Below, one piece after another: positions 10,043 through 22,220 of a stretch of DNA of 64,000 nucleotides; within the stretch, counting starts at the first letter, position 1, and each line of letters starts with the position of its first letter. The position numbers and the translations under genes were made by a program. Source of the stretch: Limonium bicolor (Eukaryota > Streptophyta > Magnoliopsida > Caryophyllales > Plumbaginaceae); the NCBI GenBank assembly GCA_023374045.1, contig CM041780.1:30932337-30996336 (forward strand), in the 5' to 3' direction. The notes beneath the pieces are model-generated. The model made no database searches and was not told the origin of the DNA. It saw only the letters and a program-made list of their open reading frames with translations.

Positions 10043-11492
10043 TACGAATATATCATCGTGAAGAAATAAGTTCAAGATGTTCCATTCCAGTGGAATTATT
10101 CGTGCACCAATGTGCTACATATTTCATTACCCCTTTTTATAGGGTCGGGCTTTAGCCCCTCAGGTTATACTGTCTATCTTGGTTAGGTGTATGTATATTC
10201 ATATACGGTTTGATCGGGAGATGTAAACACGTCATTTGTTTCCCCTAACCCGCTAGATACGTCAAACCTAAGCAATATGGGCCCACTCGCTCCGCAAGCA
10301 GTATGCCCAACTACCTTATGGTTAGTTTACCCCTCTTAGGTAGTAGTCTTATGTCGGTTTCAACTCCAAGTGACGGTGTTTCTACACGGTCTTCCATAAT
10401 TATGGGAATAGAGTAATTTATTTGACTGCGTGGTATCGTTAGTCACACACGCTTATTATTTCGACTAGCCATTCTATTCAACCCTCCTGAATTCTATACA
10501 TGCTCATGGTATATTCCCGTGAGTTCATGCCACCCTACCGAACTAACCTTCGGTATAAGTGTTGTCGAGCTATGCTCTAGCATCTAGTGCTTACAACAGT
10601 TGTCTCTAAAATATCAAGACGAGTCTGATATGCGCATCCAACTGGCGCCTCATGACTCCAAGTTATTTCCCTCTGGAATGAGTTCGTTCTTTGGGTACCT
10701 TGTAGGTCCGCTTTTGCTAGTGTGAACTCGTATCCCTCGTGTGTTGGTATTTTAGTATCCGCATATATGGTTCATCCCTCTTCTCCATTAGGGGAATCCA
10801 TTTGTTTATCTGCTCTTCCACCTTCTGATTCTCACCAGCATAATTCGATTAATAGTTATTATAATGGTCGCTTGTTGCGCACCATGTACCAGTCGATTGG
10901 ACGGTTATCCGCCATTGCGGTTTGTATGGAGTATCTAATCTCCAGCTTAGAGTGTCTCTTGTAATGCTCGCTTTTGCCCCTTTGTCTGTTGTAAACATAC
11001 AATACGACTGTGGGTTTTAGCTTGGTATTCATTTTCTGTTCAACCTAATTGGTACTAACATAATAACGTTTTATGGCTTGAGCATGTGGTTATTATTATT
11101 TAATGCGACATCATCGCGGCGCCCTCAGCGCGTGGTATAATTCTTTATGTGCCCCCTTTTTGGGTAGCATCTATTATCACAAAGGTTTCTCTAATATAAC
11201 TCCCTTAGATACCATAATTCCTCTCCTCATTCATGAGTTCAACTTGTCATTACCATTAAATTGGCCTTAGTTTCCTCGTTTACTAAAATCCTTAAAACTT
11301 ATGTTCTGACTCCTCCACTGTGGAGTTACGACTTTATGTCATTTTATTATTAAGCTATCCTTGATTTTCCTAACCTTGCTAGTTTGACTGAGATCTCTCT
11401 CGTCATTACATGGTTTACCTAGTCAGGGTTCCATTCGCTGACTTAGACACAGAGTTGATTACCTCCTGGGTCCTTACACTACTCGTTACATG

Positions 11493-11585
11493 CATGGGGT
11501 ACCATATTGACACATTACTACTTACCCAACCAACTTAATATAGTTTGTCAGGCCCACAAGCTCCTAGGAGTGCGGTCGTCCCATG
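11493..11585 (-). other. Conserved block of about 90 bases (C copy)
   Basis: GGGGTACCAT...GACACATTACTACTTACC...GGCCCACAAGCTCCTAGGAG...GTCGTCCCA matches B (32901-33000, 41736-41835) and A (54149-54245, opposite strand). No sustained reading frame is common to all; the role is unknown. Confidence 0.65.
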
Positions 11586-12875
11586 TCTCGTTTAGTGCAC
11601 TTGTAGCGTTCGTACCCGGTGATTGTCGTACTCTTAGTCTCGGTAATTTATGTTTGAGTAACTATGCTGCCAATTCTTAACCTATAATGTCAGAATGGCC
11701 CTAATATTAGGTTCTATGGTTTCCTTTATCAATGTGTATTTCCTTTACTTTCTCTAAGATAGGTGTTTGCGACTTATCGCCCTAATTATGGTTTCCACAT
11801 GCTCGTCATCTGGTATTTGTGAGTGGGGATCAGTAACTACTTATTACCTCTCCCGTTTACTCCCAGGCTGTTAACGCCCTCCGATACGTGTTTTCAGTTC
11901 TAGAACTCCACCCAATCCATTGGGTTACACCCCATGGTGTAGTTCGGACTCTATGATAAAGGTTGACACCTCATGTTTCCCCTGTCTTATGGTAGTCCCG
12001 TTAGTCTGATATTAATCAATACTCGTGATTCATCACCCTTGTTCCCCTGGTTTTGGGCCACTTTGGTGGTACTAAGGTATCCCTCCGTAGGCCTATGCCA
12101 TACGATAATCAGACTTAATACTTATTCTGATAGTTAAATGATTGTTAGCCTTGTTATTTTATTTACTCCTAGTTGGTTCTAATACTTTCTCCTGAGATTA
12201 CAATTGGATACCCACAACTTAGTGGTTTCCGCTAATTATTCCTCTTCATTGTGTGTTCCTTACTCTTATTCAACTCATATTTCCTCCATCCTCTTTGAGG
12301 TAACGGTATCTTCCGTCATCAGGCAATTTTCACTTTTTAGTTTATATCCACTGCCCTCCATACGGGAGTCTAGCAGCATAATGGATCAACAACACCTCCG
12401 GTGTGTGGTGCGGGCATTACCTCGGCCCCTTTTATTGCACGTTCATCTGCCTAATAATTGTTATATTTTTTAGGTCCTAACTCTATAGCTCACTTCTTGC
12501 CTCTGGCAATTCATGGTAGTGGTTACCAAGAGTGTCGCGCAATCTTAAATTGGTTATGCTGGTCCTGAAGACTCGTCTCCCCCACCGGTAATGATTAACG
12601 TTTAATGTCCATACCGGCACTGGGGCTAGGCTTGTAGGCACTAATTAGTTATTCTCATTTACTCCCCTTTTAATATTCTACTAAATGGTATATTATTTTC
12701 AGGTTTAATGGTCAGACCGGCTAGGTCTTCCCGAGGTTTTTGACCTCAAACCCAAGGGTTTCGTACCCCTGCCCTTAAGAAGGCTGTCCTGCTTTATTGC
12801 ATTACGGACCACATAAATTTAGTGTTTATTGGTAACCGCCTGGACCACCACGTCCTTAGGGATTTTACCGTCGCT

Positions 12876-12950
12876 GCACTTGCTGTAGCAAGTGCGCAAG
12901 GCAGGTTGTTTTAATGCTTTGGTTAATGTGGCACTTGCAGTGGCAAGTGC
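12876..12950. other. Two GCACTTGC stem-loops (element C)
   Basis: Arms GCACTTGC and GCAAGTGC with loop TGTA (12876-12895) and again with loop AGTG (12931-12950). Single copies lie at the matching place in A and B with other loops. Confidence 0.7.
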
Positions 12951-13563
12951 GCCATGCAGACTGAGCCACCAGTACGGTGTGTCAGTGCAGTGTATTCCCT
13001 AATCGGGTTTGTTCTGGTCAAAGAGTTTTTTTAATAATCACAGTCTCACTCCCACTCGTTCACAAGTTTACCGTGGTAGTAAGTCTTACTCCTCTCGAGT
13101 TGCATGATAGCAACTTAGCGAGTTCTTGTTTCTACAGTTCTCATGATCTCTCCTCATGCACGTCGGGCCATCTTGAACCTTCAGTGTTGCATGTGCTAGA
13201 GTTACTCGCTTCGGGTGAGACTTCCAAAGATCATCCATTCCTCTGTTACATATCTCTTAAATCTTTCTATTACTCGTCGTTTCTATCTCTTTTCCCCCAA
13301 GCGCACTAATCAGCGCTTTCCTGGATGTAAGACAGGGTTACTTTGCTTATGGCAAGCTAGCCCCATTAGTCCTACGGGAATTATCTCCTCAACCATGGCT
13401 TAATATTTATCCGCTACTCGTATGGTAACATCACGTTATTACCAGGACCTCCGGTCCTAAACATTACATCAAAACACAAAGTCTTATTTTCTACTTTTAA
13501 CATAATCCTCTTAGCATCCACATCGGGTCTTTCTGATCAGGAGAGTTATCTCCGTGGTGTTTC

Positions 13564-13764
13564 TCATTTCATTGTCTCACTAGATAGTACTCGAGATACG
13601 GGCTGCGGCGGGTGGGGTACCATTGCAAATTTCCCCGGGATGCTCTCCCATCGAGTGCGAGCGGTTCGTACCATCTTCGTGTTACTTGGGGTTGCTGGAC
13701 CTTCACCACCTTCCGCTGCTGCGTGTTCTTCCTCAGTACTGTTACCCTGACCTCTCTTTGACAT
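13564..13764 (-). CDS. Possible gag N-terminal remnant of element C (66 aa)
   Basis: A 66-codon frame begins 225 bases after the LTR end, the usual distance for a gag start: MSKRGQGNSTEEEHAAAEGG at the N-terminus, then a basic stretch with RTARTRW, ending SSETMK and a stop. The composition (acidic/alanine-rich start, then basic) would suit a Gag leader, but there is no domain to recognise, and the equivalent frame is not evident in A or B. A longer overlapping frame (13985-13569) starts inside the primer region and looks like a shadow. It may simply be chance. Confidence 0.3.
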   Translation of the reverse strand: MSKRGQGNSTEEEHAAAEGGEGPATPSNTKMVRTARTRWESIPGKFAMVPHPPQPVSRVLSSETMK

Positions 13765-13956
13765 AAGTCAAGAGGACGGGTTAGACCTTTACTCGGTCTA
13801 ATACCGTAGTCTCGGTCATTTAATATTGAAGTGCCTCCACGGCTATAGTGTGCAAGCTTTAAGCATTGCATCAACCCCGCAAGGTCACATATCCTCACAA
13901 CGTCTCTTGTATTCCCAAAACCTATGATCACTGTATAAATCCTACTATCTCTTGTC

Positions 13957-13984
13957 ATCAGAGCGGTACTCCGCTCTGATACCA
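13957..13984 (-). promoter_or_regulatory. Primer binding site (initiator Met tRNA) inside a hairpin, element C
   Basis: Minus strand: TGGTATCAGAGC (13984-13973), separated from the LTR end by four bases (13985-13988). This is complementary to the 3' end of plant initiator tRNA-Met. Arms ATCAGAGCGG and CCGCTCTGAT around a 4-base loop put eight of the twelve primer-site bases in a perfect 10-bp stem. Confidence 0.92.
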
Positions 13985-13988
13985 CTTT

Positions 13989-16900
13989 TGTAACACCCCT
14001 ATTCTATTCGGCTCCTAATTATCTTACTTAACAATATAATCGCAGCGGTAATCTCAACAATTGACTACTGGTGTCACCGTTCTTGCTCGCCCATACGAGT
14101 AATAACGTGCTTCCTGATATGCTCTTAAATACGAAACAATTTCTCGCAGTGACAACAAGAGATAGATCCAACCTTTTGAACCAATATAAAATTACATTCA
14201 CAGTGAGCATTCTAAGTATCCCAATCCTATACATGTTTCTAAGTTTGTATCAAAATGCAACAGTGCATATCAAAACAATTGTAATTAAACTACCCAGCGC
14301 GTCACTCTCTTTGCCGACACCGGAAGTTGCATACCTGCAAAAATGGTAGTTTGTGGTATGGAATCAGCCCCTGCTGAGTATGTTATTGCCTGACTGTCAT
14401 GCACCCTCGGACCATTCAGTTATTTGGTCGAGAGCATGCAATTCATTTTCATGAAACTGTATTCAGTAAACTCAAATAACAAACAAGCCCCCGGCTTCAC
14501 ACATCGCATCGTAATAAACCACTGAAAGCGTTACAACGCTTATATGAGTACAGAGACTCCATTCCAACAAACACTTAATAGTTCATAATTGAGTTCGGCG
14601 ACTCACCCGACCAAAACAATCCACCATAACCCACATGAGTACAGTGACTCGACACAACTAGTTCACAACACACAATATGAGCACAATGGCTCGTTCAAAC
14701 AAATCCACCAATATACCACACATAACCACAAAGCACAACCAATGAACAACAAGGCGAAGTAACGAGAATTATAAACGAGTATGAACTCTCGTCTTTGGCA
14801 TGCAAGCCCAAATAATGTTCGCCTAATGTACGAGTTAATATAGTTTCGTAATTGTTCAGTCATGTCTAATGACAACGTCTCGTTAGAACGACGTGTCTCT
14901 AAGTTACCCATCTCTTATGGCGGGTCACCCACGGCAATAGCCACTCCAGCGGTAGAGTCTCCGTCCTACGAACAATCTGTAGTTCGTTGGAAATTTATCC
15001 AGATACTTACGGCTACCACACGGTGTCCTAGTATCGTTAATGGATCACAGTTCACAGCAAGAGCCACATCCTTTGATAAACTTATCTATACCATCGCATC
15101 GCTTTACTATTTTTTTCTAACACAGCAGACCAAGGTCGTAGTCCAATCCTGAGTATGTCGACTCGGGATCCAGTGCTAAATACGAGAGCGGCGTTAAAGA
15201 GGCCAGTGCTCCGTATATAAGTCTCAGATATTTTATATATCTTATTATCCTAATGCTACAACGTTTTACTTACGTTCCTTATATTACACATATAAGATAG
15301 CATCATTACCGCTAGTTCGTTTTATAAAATGTTCATATATACGAACGGTACTGTTATCGCACAACAGTAATAATAATAAAGCAGCATTAATACGCAACTC
15401 AAGCATATTAATTCACACAAGCAGACATTCAATCTTATCACAGATTTTCACACAATGTCTGAACTGAGGAAATCCTCAGACATCAAGCCCATAAATAACA
15501 TACCGTTCACCCTGATGTATGACGGTGAGTATGAATCAGCAAGATCCTATGCTCCGTGTGCCGTCTCTATCAGTCTAACACAATACATAATGCTACTGAT
15601 TAGCATCCCGTACAACAATACAACTCTACGGTACCCCGTACCGTCACTAATACCTCCCGGTTAACCCCCGTTATAAACTGTCAATGTTTGTCGGGTTTTT
15701 CGGTTTAACTCGAGATTAGAAAAGTGTTATATTACATGCGTAGTCTTGTCTTGTATATTAATATACTTATTGTTGAACTTGTTATCGCATGTAACTTAAT
15801 GTTTGTTTGTACATCATATAATTTGTTTCATTATTGCATGTGTGATTCTTTGTCATGCACTATGCATCTCATTAGTATTTATTTTCTAAGGTTGTCTCTT
15901 TTTTTTAAGTTTCAAGGTGGTATAATTCATATGTAAACAATACTTTCAATTACATGAATCCTTATTATCACATGTACACCCTTAACATTAGAATTCCATA
16001 TCTGTTATATTCCTTTCCCCTTTTATCATATGTCATTTTAATTATGAAAATACATGGTCATTAAACCATATCATATTTTTCCACCATAACATATAATCAT
16101 TTATGTGTATGTATTTGTGGAACTATTTCCTATATGGTAATCTTATGATATATATTCATTCTTTTTAATGAATACCTCTTATATCATAAATGTTATAAAC
16201 TCATAACATAAAAACCATATTATAAATTCCATTTTAAAATGTCAACATTTTCGAACAGCACCTTATTCTATTAAGTATTTACAAAATCCACCACATAATT
16301 AATATAATGTTACATTATAGTTATAAATATATTATGACATTTATGTCATTAAAACAATTATAACATATAGTTGTAAATTGTTTTAAAGTACCAAACAACC
16401 CCTTATATTTTCGGTTTCCAAAATAAACCACTAAACTTCTATAAATCACAAATCAACCTCAATTATATTTCATTGTTACACTTATAACATATACCTTATC
16501 TTATAATCCTTAAACCTTAAAATAATTATAACCTATAGTTTTTAAAGGCTATAATTTTCGAACAGCCCCTAGGACTGTTTTAATTAAATTCCCCACCAAA
16601 CTTTGTATTTTACCAAATCCTCCCAATTTATAATACATAGTTTTCTAATTCCATTAAAATCATATATTATACATATGTCTTTATAAAACCTTATATATAA
16701 TTCCAAAAATCACCAAACTATACCAAAAGGTTATAAATATTATTCCTAACCTTATACTTCCTTTAAATCTCGGTTTTTCCACATAAGTTACCCATTTATA
16801 ACAATATCATGAAATACCTTATTATACTTATATAATTCATATAAACTCCAAATTTATCCAAATCAAGTTCTAAAAATTCCTAATAACCTAAGGTTTGTAC

Positions 16901-18987
16901 TAAACTCCATTTAGTACCCCTAGTTTTCGGAAATCACACTTTAGCCCCATCTCTTATAAATCTTTTACAATTTAATACTTATCTTAATATAAGGTTGCAT
17001 TTTAATTTCTAAATTTCTCCAAACTTGGTCAAAGTCTCCTATATAGTCAACTTTGACTTCTAATACCAAATTGGACCCAAACCTTTCGGTAATTACAAGA
17101 CTTCACCTATACTTTTCTATTTTTACAATTTTGACACAAAACTTTGTAAAATGTTATAATTTTTATTAAATTCATTTAAAAACCCTAAATTCTTCTAAAT
17201 TAAGCCCACGGCTTTATAAATTTCCAGTAATTACGGTTTGGCCCCAAACTTAATTATATAAGCAAACTTAACTAAATAAGCTTATAAACTTAATTAAAAT
17301 GGCCTAATGACATGGCCTTATTACAACCTTGAACTTGCAAAATAAATTACACATTAAATGTCTCAAAATATAGTATAAACTCACGGCCTCACCATGGTTT
17401 ATTTATTTTTCCACATAATGTCATAATTTGACCATTATGTTAATTAAATCACTTAAATGACTAGCTTAATTTATCTTAGTCATTTTTTTCCATTTTAAGG
17501 TCAATATAACCCATATTAATTTCTCCACTCTCGGCACAATTTCTATATGTGCTTAAAAATCATAAAAATCATAAGTTTAAGGTGTTTATACCTTGATTAT
17601 TCCTTGTATGAGCTCGGTCACTTGTAGGAAAATTAACCACTTCATTTAGACATGTTTAATACACCAAAATAAGCTATGGTTATACTCCAAGCTTGAGCTT
17701 AACCATAAGGAACAATTAATGTAAGATTTAAGGCAATAATCACCTTAAAAATGCAAGAGGAGTTCAAGAGAGGTTCAGCCTGTTTTAGACACACCAAAAG
17801 GTGTTAGATTCATCATATTGACATAGGAAATAGCTAGATCACAACAAGCTGCCTTGTTATTAGGTTTTACCTTGGAAAAATGCCTTAAAAGGGGGTATTT
17901 CCTTTGGATCTCGGCCACCCTTGCTCCAAATGGTTTACCAACTGATTGAACATGTAAATATGAAGATTATGAGTGTTTCAACTCACAAAAATCAGAAGAA
18001 AGAAACCGGATGAAGAGTGGAGATCCTTAAGGTATGTTTCTACCTTAAAATGTAGATTTGAACAACCTTGGTCCCTATACTTGGTTCAGCCGAGTTTAGC
18101 TCTTGTTCTAACCTTAGAACACTGAGAATAAGCCATAGGAATTGATGAGCCACGAAATCTAGGTGTAGGTAGTGAAGAGATGAAGAAAAAGAGCTAACAA
18201 TGACCTTAAAAGCTTACCTTAAGAGCTTAGGAGTTAGATCTGCCTTCCATTCTCAAGAACAAGGCTTGAGAGCTTCTAGGAAGGAGAGGAGCTCAGCTGG
18301 AATGGAGGGAATCGGACAGGAGCAAGAGGAATGATTGGAAATGAGCTTAATTATTGAAAAAGGTAAGTTTTTCAAAAGTAAATGGTATTAGGTAGCTTTA
18401 TTGTCAATCAATGTTTGTGAGCTGTCTTCCCACCTTCTTGTCAGCCGATTTCCAAGGGGTCAAATGGGTCATTAATTGACCATTGACCAAGCTTGGTCAA
18501 TTTGACTCAAACGGGCCCCCTTGTGGGGTTTTATTAATATTTTAATATTAAATTGTAAAAATCTGTAAATTTCTGGAATTATATTCCTAATATGATATAA
18601 TGCGATATATTATCATATTTAAAGGTAATTATAACCTTTAAGCCCATTAAAAATCAATTTAGAAGGCAATCTCACAAAAACGTGCTTTAAGGTGTTTTAA
18701 TGCACATTTTTGTGTCACAGGGTGTTCCTGAGCTTAGTTCTCCTTGAGAACGGTTTTGTTGTGTTCCTTACTTCATTATAATACTTAGGAATCCACTCTG
18801 GATCCTATTTGAGGTCATACAATCTTTATGGTGCTTTAAAGCACATTTTTGGCTTTACCGATCTTAAGACGTGTTTTGCCTTGTTGAGATCTTTTAGATT
18901 GTTCCCCAATAGTGTTTAGATGTTTATTAATCATCTTAGATCATTAATAGATCATTTAATTAAGTTTTAAAGGTTAGGGGTATTTCA
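13989..18987 (-). repeat. Element C 5' LTR (right copy)
   Basis: TGTAACACCCC to GGGGTATTTCA, 4999 bp, collinear with 3308-8368. In element sense transcription would start in this copy. It holds the palindrome GTGCTTTAAAGCAC at 18831-18844. No gene is seen in it. Confidence 0.92.
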
Positions 18988-18992
18988 TTAAC
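18988..18992. repeat. Target-site duplication of element C, right (TTAAC)
   Basis: Matches 3303-3307. Confidence 0.93.
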
Positions 18993-20254
18993 CCTTGAGG
19001 GTTTCTCCTCTAATGGAGTTATTTCCTTGTTAGACGACACTTACCCATTAGTCGGGTTACACTTAGATTCCTCTTATTACAAACTGGGATTCATATCCAT
19101 GATCCACATACAACACATATCACATTTTAGGGTACATACAACATAACTTTGAGAGGGTCACGTGAGGACACGAACCCCGAGATGTGAGTTAGTAACCTCA
19201 TTGGAGCCTGGAGAACCTTTTTATTCCCATGCTAAGCTCTTTGTACAATAACTTATTGTTCTACATAGAGAACATAAATTTACTTAAGATGCGTCGGATA
19301 TAACATAGTTCTGAACACACCGTACATATTAACTTTACTGAGATGTGTCGGTCTCAATATAGTACCGAACACACCGTACATAACCCTCTAAGCCCGAACA
19401 ATAGTCGAGGTTGGTAAGTCTTCGTTAAGCTTACCGATGATTGTAACCCAAGAAGGAAAAACCACCATAATATAACATAACAAGGAGCAAGGTAAGGCAA
19501 ATATGGATACCCACTCCCAAACAACGCGCGACCGGAACGACTGGATTCCTCACCCCCCAATAATATATAAATATAAATATAGTTAAGAGTTCCATTATGG
19601 AACCTATCACATCCACACACAAGGGAGGTAAACATACTTACATGCACAAACAACACACAACTAACTCACACATAGCCGTGGTTAGAACGTTCCCATGGTT
19701 TGGGTCGTTAAATCCGAATACCGATCTCTTATGTGATCCAAGGGTTGGTTAGCTACGGTATAACACTTTCGATGTTAAACGGTATCGGTACTAAACTCGC
19801 CACATAAATGAATTACTATAAACTCTTTGCATGTTTTTATCTCATAAGGTGGCAAACATTATGAAAAACACATTGACATACAAGCCGGTGTAATCTGGTT
19901 GAACACAGGTTGCAAGAAAACCATACCTGTCACTAAGGTCCACTCTATTGTGTCCTCCTATGTTCCTCGAACAATTCTCGAACAACTGGTAATATTACAA
20001 TTACTTTCGTTAACATTGGGGTAACATGTTTGTTTAACGCCTAATGCGCCCATAATTAACCCCGTCATCCCGTTATACTTAACTTACTCTTGTGATCTTA
20101 AGTTCACAACTCTCACATCCAACCTAACACTTGTTTACACTTTTTAAGGCCTTTGCATGTCACCAAACAAGGCCTAAACATTACCTAAAGCCATCACCAT
20201 TCAATCCCCCATCATTAGAAATCATTAGAACACATTTTAAGCTATTTTTAACCT

Positions 20255-20434
20255 GGTCCGGGACTTGGTCCGGACCCAAGGTCCCAGACCATCACTATAA
20301 TGTAGTCTCGGCCTTTTTTTTCACTTGGTCCGGGTCTTGGTCCTGGACTAAGGACCCGGACCACTTACTAACTTGTTTTTCGGCTCATTTTTAAGGGTGG
20401 TCCGGGACCTTATGCAAGGGCTAAGTCCCGGACC
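20255..20434. repeat. Cluster of GC-rich inverted repeats (GGTCCGGG) in the D LTR
   Basis: Three hairpin-forming segments: 20255-20290, 20327-20362 and 20399-20434. Each opens with GGTCCGGG and closes with an imperfect or perfect complement such as GTCCCGGACC, in otherwise AT-rich DNA. At the matching place in B LTRs a different family of inverted repeats (GTCCGAAC) sits. Confidence 0.8.
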
Positions 20435-21888
20435 ATGTTAATAAGATATCAAAACATCATTTTTCAACCCCTAATCCAACCTTAAACCTTACCTAATCAT
20501 TCCATAATCTTTCCACATGTTTCCTACATGTTTAAACACCTTAAATCATACACTAAATCTTCCTAAATCATCACTAACTTGTTACTCAATTTCTTACAAC
20601 AATTCCTAACACTTATAACATTTTTCCTTAGGAATTCTAAGTGGTATATTATGCCTGTTACCCCAACTAACCAAAGTGTTGTCTCATAAACATTACCACT
20701 ACTCCAAAAGCATTATTTCTCACAAACACCTCCTTTACACAACTTCTTCTACTTCCACAAGTTTACACTTAGACCTTCACAAGGCATTGTTTTTCCTTTG
20801 TTTACCAAAACTTGCACAAGACGTTACACTTCACATAGCATAACTTTGGTGTGTATAAAACACCCATTTGATTTCTAAATCCTCCAAGACTATGCCCAAG
20901 GCATCTTAACACTTAAGAACACCTTAATTCACTTTCTTTCACCATCTTAACACTTAACAATTCCTAGTACCTTCTAGGTCATAAAATCTCATTACTACAC
21001 ATAAACTCCTTTGTTTACCAACTAAATTTTTCCATAGGTTCTCTTGTATCACCTTACACCAAAACACATAGTTTTCCACCATTATACAATCCAAGAACAC
21101 TCAATCTCTTAATTCACATCCTTTCACACAAACATATGGTTTTTCATCCTTTAACCATCAAAGACATTCACCTTAACAAGAGATGTTCTTTACACACAAC
21201 TAAACCTTTAAACTACACTACATCACAATATAGTGCATAAACTTAAATTGCTTGGCACTTAAGCCCTTAAATAACATGGCTCTTAGGCCCTTAAATTGCA
21301 TTAAACTTAAACAATGAATTTCCACATTTAAATGCCTTCAACCTACAATTACATACAACAATGCTCCCGTGTCTTTTTAGTCCACCTTGTGGATAGTTTT
21401 CTAGCTCATTTCCCATTGGCTCTTTAGGTAATTTATTAAGCAAATATAGCTCAATTCCCTAGCACACCAAACTACATTAAGAGAGATCATTTACCTCTTT
21501 GTTTTCCAAGTTTTCTCACTTGTTTTCTCTTGTTCTTTCTTGATTGAAAATCGGCAAGGGGCTTTTATCACTTGTCAATCTTCTAACCAATATACATATA
21601 AGGGTAATGAGCATTAAGTTTCATACTTAAACTCACATATAAACCCTAAATTTACATAAGTGTTTTAAACACTTAAAATAGAAGTTTACCTCGGAATTTG
21701 AAAGAGAACTTGGATAAGTAACAAGAGAGGACTCCTCCTAGTCCATTAAAGTTTGAAATGAGGCTATGAAAGATCAAAAGAACACACCATCAGTGGGTGA
21801 TTCTTGGTCATATATAAAAACAAGGGGAAATGAAGTTTTTCTTTGGTTTTCCTTACCTTGAAGCAAATGAGAATGACAAGGCATGAAA

Positions 21889-21893
21889 AGGTT
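21889..21893. repeat. Presumed left target-site duplication of element A (AGGTT)
   Basis: The five bases before A's TGAAATACC. The partner is not visible because A's right side runs into a second interior and the hAT element, so this is presumed, not shown. Confidence 0.35.
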
Positions 21894-22154
21894 TGAAATA
21901 CCCCAAACCCTAATATATTAATGAACTATCTAATTAGGATATACTAAGGCTAGAACGTGCCTTAGAAACATTAGAATAAGTGTTAAACAACAATTTACAC
22001 CAAAACATGCTTTAGGAACAATTAGAGCAAAAAGGTGTTTTAAAGAGTATATATAAATTAGGGAACTACCAATAAATTCCCAAGAGATTTAAAATATGAA
22101 ATACCTCTAAGATTAGTAATACGCATTAAGCGGAATTAGCTTTTAAACCGGAAA

Positions 22155-22220
22155 CGCACCTTAAAGCACAAAAATGTGCTTTAAAGGAAAATGTGCTTTA
22201 AAGAAAAATGTGCTTTAAGC
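22155..22220. promoter_or_regulatory. U3 TGTGCTTTAA cluster (A, 5' LTR)
   Basis: Inverted pair TTAAAGCACA (22161-22170) and TGTGCTTTAA (22175-22184), then two more direct TGTGCTTTAA copies at 22192 and 22209. Counterparts exist in B, in C and in A's 3' LTR (56401-56460). A candidate enhancer or promoter element. Confidence 0.5.

Larger units (their letters stand above)
8369..13988 (-). mobile_element. Element C interior, non-coding
   Basis: From the minus-strand 5' end it holds the primer site hairpin (13957-13984), a possible gag N-terminus (13764-13564), two GCACTTGC stems (12876-12950), a block of about 90 bases conserved in A and B (11493-11585), a first polypurine module (10007-10042), a conserved block (9255-9400), two tandem-repeat tracts (8649-9225) and the terminal polypurine module (8370-8403). 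No RT, RNase H, integrase or protease motif is readable in any frame I followed, so it would need enzymes from another element. Confidence 0.85.
3308..18987 (-). mobile_element. Element C: complete non-autonomous LTR retrotransposon with about 5-kb LTRs
   Basis: Two collinear copies of a 5-kb LTR (3308-8368 and 13989-18987) enclose a 5620-bp interior, with TTAAC duplicated at both ends. In minus orientation the primer site follows the right LTR and the polypurine tract precedes the left LTR. The interior has no recognisable RT, integrase or protease; only a gag-like start is arguable. This is the LARD pattern (long LTRs, non-coding interior). It is inserted in the LTR of family D. The LTR pair is nearly collinear except for the terminal 250 bases, where the left copy has many small indels. 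Confidence 0.93.
18993..21893 (-). repeat. Family D LTR, right part
   Basis: Continues the D LTR after element C. It aligns by eye with family B LTRs: the block near 19010-19090 (TCCTCTAATGGAGTTATTTC, CAAACTGGGATTCATATCCA), ACAACGCGCGACCGG near 19520, the block near 19870 (ACAAGCCGGTGTAATC), and GAGAGGACTCCTCCTAGTCC near 21725. It is cut at 21893/21894 by element A. No gene; the short frames are chance. Confidence 0.8.

Noticed and set aside
13569..13985. 138-codon minus frame at the 5' end of the C interior
   Set aside because: It starts inside the primer-site hairpin and overlaps the better placed 66-codon frame. Composition and position look like leader sequence.
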